Positions 35,954-53,725 of a stretch of 64,000 nt of DNA are shown here, piece after piece. Both the position numbers and the translations under genes were made by a program. Where the stretch lies: contig JAALGY010000017.1 in NCBI GenBank assembly GCA_032358165.1, forward strand, positions 372,001-436,000, in the 5' to 3' direction. The notes below the pieces were generated by a model that saw only the letters and a list, made by a program, of their open reading frames with translations, had not been told where the DNA came from and searched no databases. The stretch comes from Diplosphaera chodatii (lineage: Eukaryota > Chlorophyta > Trebouxiophyceae > Prasiolales > Stichococcaceae). Within the stretch, counting starts at the first letter, position 1; each line of letters begins with the position of its first letter.

Positions 35954-37853
35954 CTGTGCAGCCAGCAGCAGCAGCAGCAGGAGGTGTTACTGCTTCGTCG
36001 CTAAGCAGCAGATGGCAGGTGCAGCAGGTGCAGCAGCACAGAGCAGCCCGCCACACACCACGGCAGGCTCCAGGGAGGCGGACAGCATCCGAAAAAGGCA
36101 GCCGGGGGCAGCGGTTTGGCGCCCACAGATTGCGTCTCGTGACGCATGAGTTTTGGCCGGCACATCCGGAGCGGATTGCCGCACCATGTGCGCAATATGG
36201 CACATCATTGGAGAGGGCTGTGCGCAGCAGCGTCTGGCGGATTCAGATGGCCCGCATTTCGCTTTCAGCCCAGCACTGTAGCACCCATTCTTGCGGCGCG
36301 GGGGCCACGTCTGCCCCCGTGACCCTGCAACCTGTTACATTTATTGGCAGTTGGCGCACCGATTGGCAGGCGCTTTGTCGCCTGACCCCCATGCGTAAGC
36401 CTAGTTGGACGCTCATCTAACGGGCTGACACTCTGGCTGCTGAAGGGGGTTCAGGCAGCGCCTGCCTCGGGTTGTCCTGCGTCGATGTGCCTTGTCTTCT
36501 GCATTGTTTTCAAGTGGTATTGGCGGGGTGCTTTCTGCAGGCAGCGGCGACAGTGCATCTGATGCACTGCTGCCAATGCTGGCAGGCTCCTGCTGACGGC
36601 CTTACCCCTCATTTTGCTGGTCGGTGCATCTGTTACACTGTGTCATGCCCACGCACGTTACTCTGTGGGAAGTTTGGTATCACTTGTATGAGCTGGGCTC
36701 ATGTTCGCACGTCATTGCGGCTTTTGGGAAGATACACACGACTTCGTCTTTCGTGTACATCGGATGTGGGTAGGACCACAGGAGCCAGTGTGTCAGAACA
36801 CGTGGTTCGGAGCCTGACAGGAGGACTGCGCTCCAGTTGGTCGGCATGTTTGGGGATGCGTGCTGGTAGGGGATGACATCTACTGCGCCCCTGGCGACAA
36901 GACAGCAGCTTTGTGACTTTGCACCATCTGTGGCACCTTGGTGAGCGCCGCCTCCCTCAGCCTTGCAATGCAGTTTGTGCTACATCCTGTGTTGACAGGG
37001 TTACCATGTAAGCAGTATAAAGCTGACAAGGCATGAGACTGTGCTCCGAGCCAACCTGTGCTTTACAACCGCATGGGTACCGCACCAAACTGATCCCTGC
37101 CTCCATCTCGATATGAAGTGCCAAGCAGCCCTGAAGCTTGAGGAAGTAGTCAGTATTGATGCCTACAGCTCTCAGCAACAAACTCACTCATCAGCTTCTG
37201 GGCAACAGCACTTCTTGGCTGATCAGGCAACATTGTCAAACATCATGGGCAGATTTATCTGTGGTGTCGGTGGGCGGTCATTTACTGGAGAGTGCGCAGA
37301 CACAGGCCTTTGGAACCAAGACCTGTCATGGTGAAAGTGGGGTTTGCACGTCCTTCGAATATTGTGTCCTGTGTTATGTCTGGTCACAATGCTGACATGG
37401 TGGCATAATTGGCACCAAGCAGACAGCACACAAAGGCGCATTTGTATCAGGCAGGCGTGTTTGTATCAGGGCGCTGCCCGAGACTTGACGACATCACAGT
37501 GAGGTCACGGTCAGCTACTGTAAAAGGATTGCGCAGGCGGCCTCTAAGAAGCCCAATCCTTTGGGCAGGCACGCTGCACGGAGTGCAAAACTAGAAACAA
37601 AACCCCCCGTTTGTGTCCCTTAGGATCACATCACTTCGGTCCGCTGAGCCCTGCACCCGCTGCAGGCCACAGCCCCACCCACCCCAAAACGCACTGCCTG
37701 CATGCAGCTGCGCCTGCTCCTCTGAAACCCACTGCGCTGCCGACTGGCAGCAGGAGCGGAGGCAGCAGCTGCATGACGGCTGCGCAACAAACCCACTGGC
37801 GAAGACGGCGCTTCTGCCAACAGCTACAACTACCCGCCATGCGACAGCGGCGG
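35954..37853. other. Convergent spacer with a CAG microsatellite
   Basis: 1.9 kb between the stop codons of the PPR-like gene and the binding-protein gene. It holds (CAG)6 at 35963-35980 just after the PPR-like stop and further CAG-rich sequence to ~36040. No conserved coding segment or short-exon gene was found on either strand, though I cannot exclude one. Confidence 0.4.
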
Positions 37854-40800
37854 TCAGAGCGCCAGCAGCAGCGCTGCGCCGGCGGCGGCGGCGGCCAGCG
37901 GCGCCAGAGCGGCGGCTGCCGACGCCATCTGCGGCGCCGGTGCCGGCGCTGCCGGTGCGCTGCCGCTGGGTGCACCTGCCGCGGACGCGTTGCCGCTGCC
38001 GCCACACGCATCGTACTTGCAGGTGCCCGCAGCCTGCAGGGCAGACAGCAGCCATGTCTGCACACCACCGAAGGCCTGCAGCCGCTCGAGCTGTCAGGGC
38101 AGGCCTGCTGCACCTGCTGCTTGGCGTTGCTTCCAGACCGAGGTGGCGCTTCACATCAAGGCGAGCATGTGCATGACTGCCGCTGCGGAGGGAACTCTCT
38201 TCAGCACCCACCACGAGGTCGACCACGGTGCCGTCGGGGCACTCCTTGATCAGGGGGCAGATGGGGGCGGGCGCCGCGTCGCAGGCGTCGGCCACGGTGC
38301 AGTTGGCGGGGCCCACCACCGTGGGGTCCTGCTGCACGTTGCGGAACCAGGTGAAGCTCCGGTCCTGCAGGGCGGCACAATCTTGTGGTCTGATACTGGC
38401 TCATGTTACTGGCTGATACTGGCTGATACTGGCTCATGCTTTGGCATCCCCAGCGTATTGACAGTCCTGTTCTGAGTGGCTGTGCGCAGCTGGAGCCGCT
38501 GCTGCCTGGTGAGCAGCAGTGTGACATGTGCTGGCGCCTGAAGCATGATGCGGGGGCGCTGCACAATGTGCCTCAGCTCGGCCGTCCAGATCCAAAGGGG
38601 GTCAGTTTTGCACCCAACCGGTGGGACCCCGTCAGATGTGCGGGCGGTCAGCTCACCAGGTCTGTGGGGGCTGTGAAGGCGGTGCTGAGGTCCGACAGCA
38701 CGCCCTCGGGGTGCGCAATGGCGCCCTCGAACCAGTCCAGGCCGCCGGTCGGCGAGATCAGGCCGTCCTCGCGCAGCACCCTGCCGACACGCGCAGCAGT
38801 GTTTCTCAGACGCAGGAGTGATGGCGGCAACGGCCCGGGACGCATTGGGCGCAGCCCCGATGGCGGCGCCCCACTGCAGGCGGCTGTGCTTGCAGGTGCA
38901 CAGCTGCCTCCACATATCGTAAGGCGCCGCCCTGGGTTGCCCAGGGACGACCGAACATTCTTTGGGGCCAAAGCAGGGCAGCTCACGCGGAGGCGCTGCT
39001 GCCGTTCAGGAAGGCCACGCCCGCGGCCAGCGACGGCGAGATGCCGTACTCCTCCAGGAACTGGTCGTATGTGTAGGCTGCGGGCGCCGGCGCGTACGTC
39101 TCGTCGACCACGACGTCCACCTGCGTGCAGGCGGTCCCCCTCTTTGGAACAACCACATTACAAATTTGACAGTGTCGCGTGGGCGGCCGTCCATTTGCTG
39201 GTGTCTTGGGCGCTGCTGGCCAGAGTGCTGTGCAAGGAGAGTGCCTTGCAGACGCATTCATGAAGGCACAGCGGCGCACTGTATGGATCCAGGGAAGGCC
39301 GGGCCACTTGCACCAGTGCCGTCCTTGTACCAAGTGCTGAAATGCATGACGGGGTGCGGGTACTGACAGGTAGCTGGCGGCGCGCTCACGTTGGACAGGA
39401 CGTCCAGGAACGCGAGCCGGGCCTGCGCCTGCGACTCGAAGCCCTTCTGCGTGCCGTTCCACGCGAAGTCGAAGGTGCTGTTGGTCACGTCAAAGGCGTC
39501 GACCGTCACGCCTGGCGTGGCGGCGACCGCCGCCTTCGACAATATCTGTCCACCGGCGTCCTGCGCAGCAGGATGAGAAGGAACTCTTGCTGGCATTATC
39601 AACAGAGCAGAGGCGAAAGGCTGGCGAGCCCCTTTAGTGCAGGTGCAGCGCTGGCGACAGCGTGTGGCAGCGGTCATGCTGTTGGGATACCGGTGCACCA
39701 TGATTGGTGGTCCCCTGCCGCGCACCTGTGTGTACTGGACCTTGTACGGCGCAAAGCTGATCTGGTAGTACTCGTCGGGGGCAAACACGAAGTGGCTGAT
39801 CCACGCGACCGTCGGCTTGTTGGCGTTTGCGGCAGCGGTGGTCTGCACAGCAGGGGACAGCAGCTGCAGCGCTTTCAAGCATAGGTCCAAGCCCATCTAG
39901 ACCAGGGATATGCACACGGGTACAGGAGGCTCGGAAGACCCTGAACAGCCTGTCGAACATGACTGTGCTGGTACACAGTGGACCAAGTGAGCATGTCTGT
40001 CTTGCCAGCCCCACCTTCATGCGGGTGTACTGCTGCTTGACGGTGTCAAAGTACTGGGACGCCTCCCTCTCCTTGTTGAAGAACAGGCCCAGGAACTTGA
40101 CCCACTCCGCACGGTTGAGCGTGCCTGCATGCGGACGGCACATGTGGGGCACCTGGGCATTTGACTACTGGTTTGACAGGGAGACTGACCAGGGGTATGA
40201 CAGGTAGCCTTTACGCCGAAGCTGGCCATGTTCCATGGCATCAGGAGGGCGCAGGCTGGTCTTGCACGAGGTATCCTGAGACCCTGCTGGAGCTGCTGGA
40301 GAACATGGCAGACTACAGTTGGGCTGCCATGTTACACAACATGTGTTTCTGTCTTGGCTGCCTTACCGGGGTCCTGTGCAGCGGAGAAGGTGAAGATTGG
40401 GGCCAGTGCCGGCGGCGGCGGGTCGATGGGCGCCGTCGCAGTGATTCCGTCCACAAACGGCACCACGGTGGCCGACAGCGTGGCGGCGTCGCTCAGGTTG
40501 AACGGCGCCGTCCTGCAGGTGTCAACGTATGATCCTGTCGCCGCTGATCAGACGAGCCTGTGTCGACATCTATGTGTGGGCGCATTCCAATGATGCAGCC
40601 TGTTATGAGGCCAAACTGCCATCTGACGCCGCTGACGACAAAGGCCTCACCCAGGCTTGTTGAGCATCACTGCTAATCATGTGCACAGCTACAGGTGCAA
40701 GGAGTGGGCAGAGGCAGGAGGCCGCAGCATGCGCAGCAGCTGCGGGTGCACCCACTTGTTGCATGTCAGCAGCTGCTGCGCGCAGGGGGAGACCGCCAGC

Positions 40801-41639
40801 GAGCTGACCGAGTGCACCCGGTCCGTGACGTTCAGGATCTCCTGCAGCAGTGGGACGGGCGTGTGTGTCAAGGAGGCAGCGCACATCCGGGGCCGCTTGA
40901 CATGCCATCCAGGTGCGCCACTAACAGGACCGCCAGCATGTGGCACAAGAACCTCACCAGGAAGGCGTACGGAACAGTGTCCGGTACTGAGACGCTGGTG
41001 AGCGGGACGGCGAAGACCTTGGCGCCTGGCACGGCGTTCGCACTGGGACGGGTGCCGCCGCATTGGTACAGAACATACGTCTCATTGGCGTATGTGTTGG
41101 TTACGACCTGCGATGGTTGCGAATGCCACCGTCCATGGTACCAAATCAGAAGACATTTAAGTGGCTTCAAACAGGCAATGGCATCGCGTTAAAGATGCAG
41201 TGCTCACCTTGTATGTGGGGAAGTACTGCACTGCAAAGTTCCTGGCGAAGGTGACCTGCAGGCCGGTCAAAACGATGCTTGGTATATGCACACGTCTACC
41301 TGGCATGCGTCGTGCAACACGCGGTCGCCACGCCGTGCGCAGCTGCTCTGAGCATGCACGGACGCTTCAGCTGCTTGCCATCCCGATGCAAGCCGGCGGC
41401 TGCCGGTGATCAGCAACCTCAGCAAAGCCCCGCACCGTCGTAGATGTGTCCTGGCTGCTGACTTTGCCGCCAGTGACGAAGAAGTCGGAGGGGAAGACGG
41501 CGGCAAAGGTGGTAGCCTGTGTCGTTGGTGGCAGGCAATCGTCGCTGAAATTTGCAGGCCGCCTGTGCAGCGTCTGCGCGGATGCACCCGCGGCACAGAA
41601 CGCCAACAGCACCACACATAGGCTGCAAACGCCCTTCAT
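37854..41639 (-). CDS. Secreted, GPI-anchored periplasmic-binding-protein-like protein
   Basis: Twelve exons: 41418-41639, 41208-41255, 40958-41107, 40756-40841, 40367-40512, 40015-40124, 39726-39842, 39390-39560, 38987-39120, 38657-38780, 38212-38364, 37854-38033, giving 546 residues. A signal peptide is clear (M-K-G-V-C-S-L-C, hydrophobic core, A-S-A cut site). The body resembles the two-lobed solute-binding fold of metal/siderophore ABC systems: F-A-V-P-L-T-S-V-S-V-P-D-T, L-N-R-A-E-W-V-K-F-L-G-L-F-F-N-K, D-A-G-G-Q-I-L, V-D-V-V-V-D-E-T-Y-A. A Cys-rich part follows (C-T-V-A-D-A-C, I-C-P-L, E-C-P-D-G). The last exon has a Ser/Ala/Pro stretch and a hydrophobic Ala/Leu tail ending at the stop, typical of a GPI-anchor signal. 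It probably sits outside the plasma membrane and binds a small ligand; iron or another metal complex is a guess. Several N-x-S/T sites agree with secretion. Confidence 0.7.
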
Positions 41640-41993
41640 CGTTGCTAGCCCTGTGCACTTCTGTGGGCTGCGCTGTGCATGAGCGCAGGCTAGGTAAACC
41701 GATCGTCTGTCGGAGCAAGTTTGCGAGATAGTTTCATGCTGCCTTTCAGATGATGGGCAGAAAAATTTGCGTACAAAGGCCAGGGTTTCTGCCTTACAAG
41801 GCGCCCCATTATCCAGACTGTGCTAAGAGTCCGATCTGGCCGCCTGCGAGCAGCAAATAAGCGCAAGTTCCTGCGCCTGCTTCCTCTCGGGTCTGCAACA
41901 TATTCGTCAAGTGAAGCAGCGTCGTACCACTCCACGGCTTGCATTGCGCAGCCAGCCCCTCTGCCCCCGGTTCAGCGCTTCCCATCGGCAGCC
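41640..41993. promoter_or_regulatory. Compact divergent promoter region
   Basis: Only 354 bp separate the ATG of the GPI-anchored binding-like gene (minus) from the ATG of the cold-shock gene (plus), so both core promoters and 5' untranslated regions must lie here. No TATA box or named element was recognised. Confidence 0.5.
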
Positions 41994-43203
41994 ATGTTTG
42001 CCCTCAGGCGGCTCCCGGGCCTGGTAGCCCGCAAGGCGGGCACCGTGCAGATGCTGGCGCCGCGCCAGACCGCCCTGTACGCCAGCCGCAGCCGCACCGT
42101 GCTCTGCGTCGCCCAAAAGGCCACAGGTTAGGCAGCCAAGGCAGCCGTCACCGTGGCTGCCTGAGAATGCATCTATCGCTGTCCTTGTCCAGCCGCTGTT
42201 GCATCGGCGCACCCTGCGCTCCTGCACAACATGTGTGGCGCTGAACGGTGCGTCTGACGCGTCCCGGCGCCTGATTGCCTGCAGGCACCTGCAAATGGTT
42301 CGACGTCACAAAGGGCTACGGCTTCATCAAGCCCGACGACGGCTCGCAGGACCTGTTCGTGCACCAGGTGACGCTGTTCAAACGGCGATGCGTGCCTGTC
42401 AGTAAGCAGGTGGTGCACGTCTGGGCCAGTGCCTGCTGCCTGCGTGATGGGGGCCAAATATCAGTGGCGCACTCCTGCCGCCTGTGCCGCCCCACATCGC
42501 TTTGTGCACACAGCGGGACCACGCAACGCGTGACAGTCTGCCACAGCATGTCCAGCTGCCAGCCGCCCAAATCCCCGAAGCCTTCCACACCCTGCTCATC
42601 GAGTGTACACTGCCTCCGCAGACCAACATCGTCACCGACGGCTTCCGCTCGCTGGCAGAGGGCGAGCAGGTAGAGTTCGTGGTGGACCAGTCCGATGACG
42701 GCCGCCCCAAGGCCATCGAGGTCACTGGCCCCAGCGGTGCCAACCCCCAGGTACAATGACATCTCCTGCAATCATGCCCAGCCTCAGCTGGACATCTTGT
42801 TGATCTGCCTGGATCCTTTTGCCTGCCCGTGACTGACTATGCTGACTTGTATCTGGTCTCAACTGCATTGAACGGGTTGGTCACCCACCCACCGTCTCGA
42901 CTGAACTTGAACCGACATCATGCTTTCCCACCTTGCAGGGTGCGCCCAGGCGCGAGAGCTTCGGCGGTGGCGGCGGCGGCGGCGGGCGCCGTGGCGGTGG
43001 CGGCGGCCGGTACGATGACGGCGGCTACGGTGGCGGCAGCTACGGCGTAAGCGCTTCTCTGTCCCCAGCATCAGCTGTGCTGGTGGTGCACGCATCACCT
43101 CTGCCTCCATGTCAAGTTCACCATGTTGTGGGACAAGCGAGGTCTTGTGGCTTATCTTCTCACCCCTGTACTTTTCGTTGCACAGGGCGGCGGCGGCTAC
43201 TGA
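41994..43203 (+). CDS. Organelle-targeted cold-shock-domain, glycine-rich RNA-binding protein
   Basis: Five exons: 41994-42126, 42285-42367, 42622-42750, 42939-43046, 43186-43203, total 156 residues. Residues 1-44 are basic and lack acidic residues ([14 protein letters not shown]), as in a mitochondrial or plastid presequence. The cold-shock domain follows: [13 protein letters not shown] (RNP1 region) and D-L-F-V-H-Q (RNP2), then [15 protein letters not shown] and K-A-I-E-V-T-G-P. An intron falls right after V-H-Q. The C-terminal ~40 residues are Gly/Arg/Tyr-rich (R-R-G-G-G-G-G-R-Y), usual for RNA-binding tails. The last exon has only six codons, ending G-G-Y-stop. Known role of the fold: single-stranded nucleic-acid binding and RNA chaperoning. 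Organelle location is inferred from the leader. Confidence 0.88.
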
Positions 43204-43736
43204 AGCAAGCTCCTCTGCTGAAGCCTCAGTGGATGTTCTTTCAAGCGTGGGCCTGCCTCGGCAGCTGACAGCCAAGTTCAGCTGCCGGCGCCAAGATGCA
43301 CCCATACAGGCAGCGGCCATGTTTGCTTCTTCAGCGACTGGCTTGACGATGGACATTGCATGCTGGTAGAGCAGCCTCGGTCTCAAGTTGTGCTTGCCAA
43401 CCAGCAATGCAACACGAGAGGACCACTGGCTGCCCTGTTGAGCGTCAGTTTGGCAAGGAAGATCTGCCCACCGATCGCTGGCAGATGTCGGGAGGACTGA
43501 GGGACACTCCTCCCCGACTTATCCTATCGCATTGTCCGTTTCAGTTAGCATGTGAGTTTGACATTGGGTGCTAATGTCAGCCCTGGCAACGTATGCATGG
43601 CGACGCAGGAGAGTGGCACTGAGTCATCAAAAACCATAGTTGACGTGCTAGGCTGCCAACCGCCATCATGGCAACATCCTCGCACTCATGTGCGACTGCC
43701 CTCGCCAGACTTACTGCTGCCACACAGTAGATCACG
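43204..43736. other. Convergent 3' region of cold-shock and UPF0047 genes
   Basis: 533 bp between facing stop codons; no gene seen. Confidence 0.4.
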
Positions 43737-44914
43737 CTATTCCCCCGTCATAGTGACAACAATATGCCGCCCACTAGCACGGTCCCGATGCTCGCACAGC
43801 CAAAGCCCTGCCACGAACAGCATCATAGCTTAGGCAACCTGTGAGCCCAGGGTGACACACGTTGCAATGGCTAAACAACTGCCAGCTCTGCACGTTCTGT
43901 ACGTATTTGACTACCGCAGGTGTACCTTGCCAAGTGCCCAGGTTGAGGCGGCCGTTTGTAATGGGAACGTTCAGCGAGCAGCCAAACATGCTTGATTTGA
44001 CGTGCGCTGGCATGTCGTCATCGCCTGCAGTTGTAGCATGCAATGTCAGAAGCCAAGCTGGATGGTACATCTATCCTGTCGCTGACGATACACACATGCA
44101 TGTTGTTGATGAAATTTGCGAAGCCACACCTTCATCTGTGTGTACCCACGGCGCCTTCGGCCCCTGCACGCTGAAAGCAAGTTAGAATGGTCTGCAGGTA
44201 TAGAATGCATCCGAGCAGAAGTTGCAGCACCGAAGCTGCTCTTGCCAAACCTGGCTCAGTAAGCGTCTTACCAGTGCAGCAAGGTTCAGCAGGCAGCCAT
44301 GATTCACCGGACACAGCTTTAATCCACAGGACACAGGTTGGTTAGAGAGTGCACCTCGGGCACAGCAACCCTGGACAAGAATGTCTCCATATCCTTGCGC
44401 ACATCAGGGTCTGCATTCTGCACCATGGCAATGACATCGCTCAGGGTGCACGGGGGTCCAGAATAACATACGCAGACGAACGTGTGGATGACCATACCTC
44501 GTTGATTGTCAATGAGGCGGAGGTGTGCTGGACTGCAGCGCCGACAGATATTGATCAGAGAGGCCTGGCTGGGGAGTACACAGCAGACACCAAGTGCACC
44601 CACACACACTCTCAGAAACCGTGGTGTATACACACTCACTGAACACATTGCACATCCCAACTCTGAAGCCAGCCAGCTCCTTTGAGACCGCGCTTAGGAT
44701 CTACAGCTGAGCATCACCGGGTTAGGGTCCGATGGAGAGGTTTGCTTGATACCAGGGTACATTGTTGCTTGCAAATAACCTCCGCTGATGTGTATTATCC
44801 CTGTTGACACTTTAGTACATCAATGGGCGCTTGCATGCACTGCACCTGATCTGTGACAAGGTGACACCCCCGGCGAGCAGGCTTCAACGTCAGCGTCTGC
44901 TGTGCCACCCGCAT
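43737..44914 (-). CDS. UPF0047/YjbQ family protein encoded by seven very short exons
   Basis: Seven exons in transcript order: 44846-44914, 44640-44700, 44498-44532, 44355-44417, 44130-44163, 43926-44024, 43737-43807, total 143 residues, the normal family length. None exceeds 99 bp, so the gene is invisible as a long open frame. Assembly was guided by family motifs: [59 protein letters not shown], the signature [18 protein letters not shown] and L-C-E-H-R-D. All junctions keep phase with GT-AG sites. E. coli YjbQ has weak thiamine-phosphate-synthase activity; the main function is unsettled. The ATG at 44914 follows a possible TGCAG acceptor, so an upstream leader exon (transit peptide) may exist. 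Confidence 0.88.
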
Positions 44915-45356
44915 AACTGCATGCACAACTTCGTCTGGGTTGCAAGTACTTCAAGCCGATCTCTGTAGAACGCTAGGCGGCGTGCTCAACTGTCAACTGG
45001 GTGCTGTTTAAGTGCCGCAGTCGGCGCGCACTGGAATGTTAGCACTGCGATGATGACAGCTGGATGCAACAGTACTGGGGGGGTGTCACTGGAACTGGGC
45101 CACAGTATAAGCACATTGACCGGCAAAGTGCAAATTGCATAGAGCGTAGCATTTGCTGTTGCATCCTTGCATGTCACGAGGCATGTTGCACACCTCGCCA
45201 GCCACAAACCCCTTGGTTCACTTGTGGCATGTGCGCTGATTTCGTGTGCCTGTTGTGTGTTTGCGGTGCTCTGGTCAGTTCTTGTGATCACACCGTGCTA
45301 TCTGGAGCTTGCATGGCATACAGGCTGCCACCAACAGACTTTCAGCAGTCCTGCTG
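44915..45356. other. Divergent upstream region of UPF0047 and PRP4 kinase genes
   Basis: 442 bp between divergent starts; expected to hold both promoters. No motif recognised. Confidence 0.35.
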
Positions 45357-51905
<6,549 letters not shown>

Positions 51906-53725
51906 GCCCTGCTGCCGCAGCCCGACCCTGAGGTGGGTCTGTAGATGTGCTGCATGACATGTTGCTGTGAACAGGTCTGCGAGAGGAGGGGGGTGCCTCC
52001 ATGGTAGCGTTCAGGCTGTGTGAAGCATTGTGGGCATTGCTCACGCTGACACTGCTGGTGTTCGCTGCAGGCGCCTCCTGTATGCCCATTAGGCTCCCAC
52101 AACCATCAGCGGCATGCCTTACATACGGCTGCTGAGAGGCGTCTCAGGGCACGGCAGGCAATGGCAACGCACTGCACCCTGCCGTCAGTTCTGCTTTGTC
52201 TGCCTGGCTGCGGCACCTCATGGTGTCACATCCACACCCGGCCCTGCTGAAGAGCAAGGCTGGAGGCAAGCCAGCGTGAAGCGCGGGATCACTGCTGTGT
52301 CGCCGCAATAATGCAGGGGCATGAAGAGTGTCCGGCGCGGATGAAGGCAGGCTGGCAGCGTAGGGCAGCAGCCCGGAACTTCAGCGGCAGTGGCAGCGGC
52401 ACTCGGCCTCGCGCAGCTAGCCTAGCGGTTTGTCGCACCGCCAGTGTCTTCGCAGCAGCTGTGCTGCCGCCTGACCCCTTGAGGTTTGCTGCACACGTGC
52501 ACCAGGCTGCTCTGCTGCTCAGTGCACTGCAGGCTGTTTGCAGTCCAGTGCCACATGCCAAGGGCAGACCCAAGACCTGAGAACCCTCTGCATGTGGACC
52601 GCGTGAGCTTTTGGGCCCCACAGGCAGTGTTGTGTGTGCAGATTATGCAGGCAGACACGAATCCGTTTGTGCCGGGGCTTTTGACTCATCGTGCTGTTTT
52701 GGACGTTGTGTGTAATGCTGACGCCTCATGTGTGGTTCGTTCCAGCGCCTTGGGACATGGCGACAGACGCCGCACGAGCTGCTCCTGCCTCGCTGCTGCA
52801 TGCAGAGTCACCTGTGCACTGGTACTTCCGACCAGCCTGCAGTGCATCTGCGTGCATGCCTGGGTCATCTGCATACGGTTGGCTCCTCTGTCAAGATGCT
52901 GACGGGTTGTGTGCCTGTGCCGGGTCATGGTTGGGTTTGGTGAGGAGCGTACGCCCTGCTGATGGTCTGCTGCGGTAATGTTGAGCCTGCACTTGCTGCG
53001 TTGCATGCACATGGTTTGCCAGTTTACGACCTGTTGGCTGACTTTACCTGGCTGTGTGCCTGTGTTGGACCTGTGGCGGTGGCTCATCTCATGAGACCCA
53101 ATTGGAGGTGTGCCGCTCAGATGCCGTAGTGACATAATGGAACATGCTTGGCTTGCAACCGACGGCAACCATTCCACCGAGCATGGGCGTAATTTCTCTG
53201 TCACGTGCCATTTGTCACAGGTGAGAAGCCATTGCATCCTGGGCGGGTGCGGTTTTGGCGAGGGCCTGAGCGGAGAGAGCGGCGGTTGACTTGTGCCAGC
53301 ACATCATTGGAAGCAATAATGGCATCAGCTGTCTGTGCATGCCGTGAGAGGAGTATGTTGCAGCAGCGGGTAAGCTTGTCAACTAGTTCATGTATTGCAA
53401 ATCAATGTCAACATCAGAGTTTCCACTCACCCCTTTCCAATCCCGGAGGAGCGAAAGGGGCCAGAAAGGCGCCCTCCCATCTCGCCTGATCCAGAAAGAG
53501 CGGCTGGGAAAGTGCACCAGGGTTTTGCGCATCCCCTCACCGACCCTCGGGCAGTGCACCCAAAGCGGACGCGCTGGGCTCCCCCGCCTGCACATCCACC
53601 TTTTGCCCGTATCCCATAGGCAGCACCCGCCACTGGTGGTGTGCGCCGGACTGTTCCCCAGCCTCTACAGCTGCAAGCCGCCTGTTTGAGCGTGCATCCC
53701 TCAGTGAACGAGTTCTGTTACCAGC
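51906..53725. other. Spacer between PRP4 kinase and CCT-domain gene
   Basis: 1.8 kb without a recognised gene. A TGTAA at 52711-52715 might end a long PRP4 kinase transcript. The pyrimidine-rich stretch just before 53726 is likely the 5' untranslated region of the CCT gene. I looked for a B-box zinc finger upstream (paired C-x-x-C exons) and found none. Confidence 0.4.

Noticed and set aside
36000..36100. CAG-rich region as a coding polyglutamine exon
   Set aside because: It follows the stop codon of the PPR-like gene, has interrupted frames, and no flanking exon could be linked.
37611..38249. Plus-strand open frame of 212 codons
   Set aside because: It is antisense to the last exons of the GPI-anchored protein, whose minus-strand reading has phase, splice sites and domain logic.
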